Assembly: GCF_006175985.1 (NCBI RefSeq)
Contig: NZ_SRSH01000015.1
Location: forward strand, 62,001-126,000
Direction: 5' to 3'
From: Methylotetracoccus oryzae
GTDB taxonomy: Bacteria > Pseudomonadota > Gammaproteobacteria > Methylococcales > Methylococcaceae
DNA length: 64,000 nt
The position numbers were made by a program, and so were the translations under genes. The notes below the pieces were generated by a model. It saw only the letters and a program-made list of their open reading frames with translations, was not told the origin of the DNA and did no database searches. This document shows, piece by piece, positions 63,610 to 64,000 of the stretch. The number at the start of each line of letters is the position of its first letter. The stretch's first letter is position 1.

Positions 63610-64000
63610 ATGAAGTACAAGCCTTTCGAACATGGGCGTATTGCTCTGCTTTCCGGCAGTTTGCTGTTTCTGACAGCCTGCGCGACGACCCAGCGAGCCC
63701 CCATCGAGGACAAGACCGCGATCTGCAATTTCCTGGGGAGCTACTGCAATAAGCTCCAACCGGGTGGGGAAGGGCAGATGGACTTGCGCTACGTGAACTC
63801 GAAAGCGCGCTGGACCCAATACACCAAGGTCTTGGTCGATCCGGTCATCATCGTGTCGAGTACTGAGTCGCAGATTTCCGCTGCCGATCAGCAGCATCTT
63901 GCGGATTACTTTTACGCGAAGTTGAAAGAGAATCTTGGAGCCAAGTTCCAACTCGTCGATCAGCCGGGACCCGGCGCCATGCGCTTGCAGGTGGCGCTGA
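63610..64000 (+). CDS. DUF3313-like lipoprotein (3' end outside window)
   Basis: The first 130 residues are present. A lipoprotein signal peptide with the lipobox LTAC (Cys24) is followed by a domain with KTAICNFLGSYCNKLQPGGE, MDLRYVNSKARWTQYTKVLV and VSSTESQISAADQQHLADYF, which matches DUF3313 proteins, outer-membrane-associated lipoproteins of unknown role. Two Cys residues (in AICNF and SYCNK) may form a disulfide. GGAG lies seven bases before the ATG at 63610. The frame is open to the window edge. Confidence 0.8.
   Translation, partial: MKYKPFEHGRIALLSGSLLFLTACATTQRAPIEDKTAICNFLGSYCNKLQPGGEGQMDLRYVNSKARWTQYTKVLVDPVIIVSSTESQISAADQQHLADYFYAKLKENLGAKFQLVDQPGPGAMRLQVAL

Overview
The window reads as chromosomal DNA of a GC-rich gammaproteobacterium. 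No taxonomic marker such as rRNA is present, so this is inferred from gene content: YqiA, DUF3301, DUF2058, CcmABC, an MsbA exporter, a PilS/PilR pair, a glutamine-dependent NadE next to SucCD, and a ClcB-type ClC protein. A Chromatiales-like lineage is plausible but not proven. I see no phage, insertion sequence, CRISPR array, rRNA or tRNA. Coding density is high, with about 55 protein genes and only a few gaps of 300 bases or more.

Layout. 1-9.1 kb: lipid and small-molecule enzymes (SDR tail, alpha/beta hydrolases, sterol-desaturase-type hydroxylase, DapA-like lyase), an ATPase, a dicarboxylate symporter, DUF2058 and a bestrophin. 9.1-16.7 kb: PBP1C, a carboxylesterase, MoxR, pyrE, argB and a lone glycosyltransferase. 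16.7-21 kb: a divergent thyX, a Stf0-type sulfotransferase and ccmABC. 21-28.6 kb: an M18 aminopeptidase, then a five-gene surface-glycan cluster (two paralogous glycosyltransferases, a family-2 sulfotransferase, a heptosyltransferase-type GT9 and an asparagine-synthase-type amidotransferase). 28.7-37.1 kb: ClC, Uma2 nuclease, MsbA, an Ala/Pro-rich membrane-anchored protein and pilR-pilS. 37.2-48.7 kb: sucCD, nadE, a giant eight-PAS hybrid kinase, two overlapping esterases and an exported serine protease. 48.8-57.8 kb: an EF-G-like GTPase and a tandem pair of ~1,100-residue transglutaminase/DUF2126 proteins. 57.9-64 kb: small membrane genes, btaA-btaB for betaine lipid synthesis, an adenylate-forming ligase, a methyltransferase and a truncated DUF3313 lipoprotein.

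The most notable system is the tandem transglutaminase-DUF2126 pair (51162-57835). The two genes overlap by four bases, so they are probably co-translated. The first protein keeps the Cys-His-Asp triad and the DUF2126 GGEPTF motif. In the second, the triad Cys is Pro, GGEPTF has become GTGLSF and other conserved DUF2126 positions differ, while length and domain order are kept. This suggests an active enzyme paired with a pseudoenzyme partner. A predicted stem-loop leader precedes the operon.

Other themes: envelope modification recurs (two sulfotransferase families, four glycosyltransferases, MsbA, PBP1C, btaAB). Several regulatory DNA structures are visible: a low-GC promoter with overlapping dyad before the sterol desaturase gene, a dyad carrying back-to-back -10 elements between pilS and sucC, and triple TTTCCCA repeats before ccmA. 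All functional statements come from reading motifs by eye; no database search was run.
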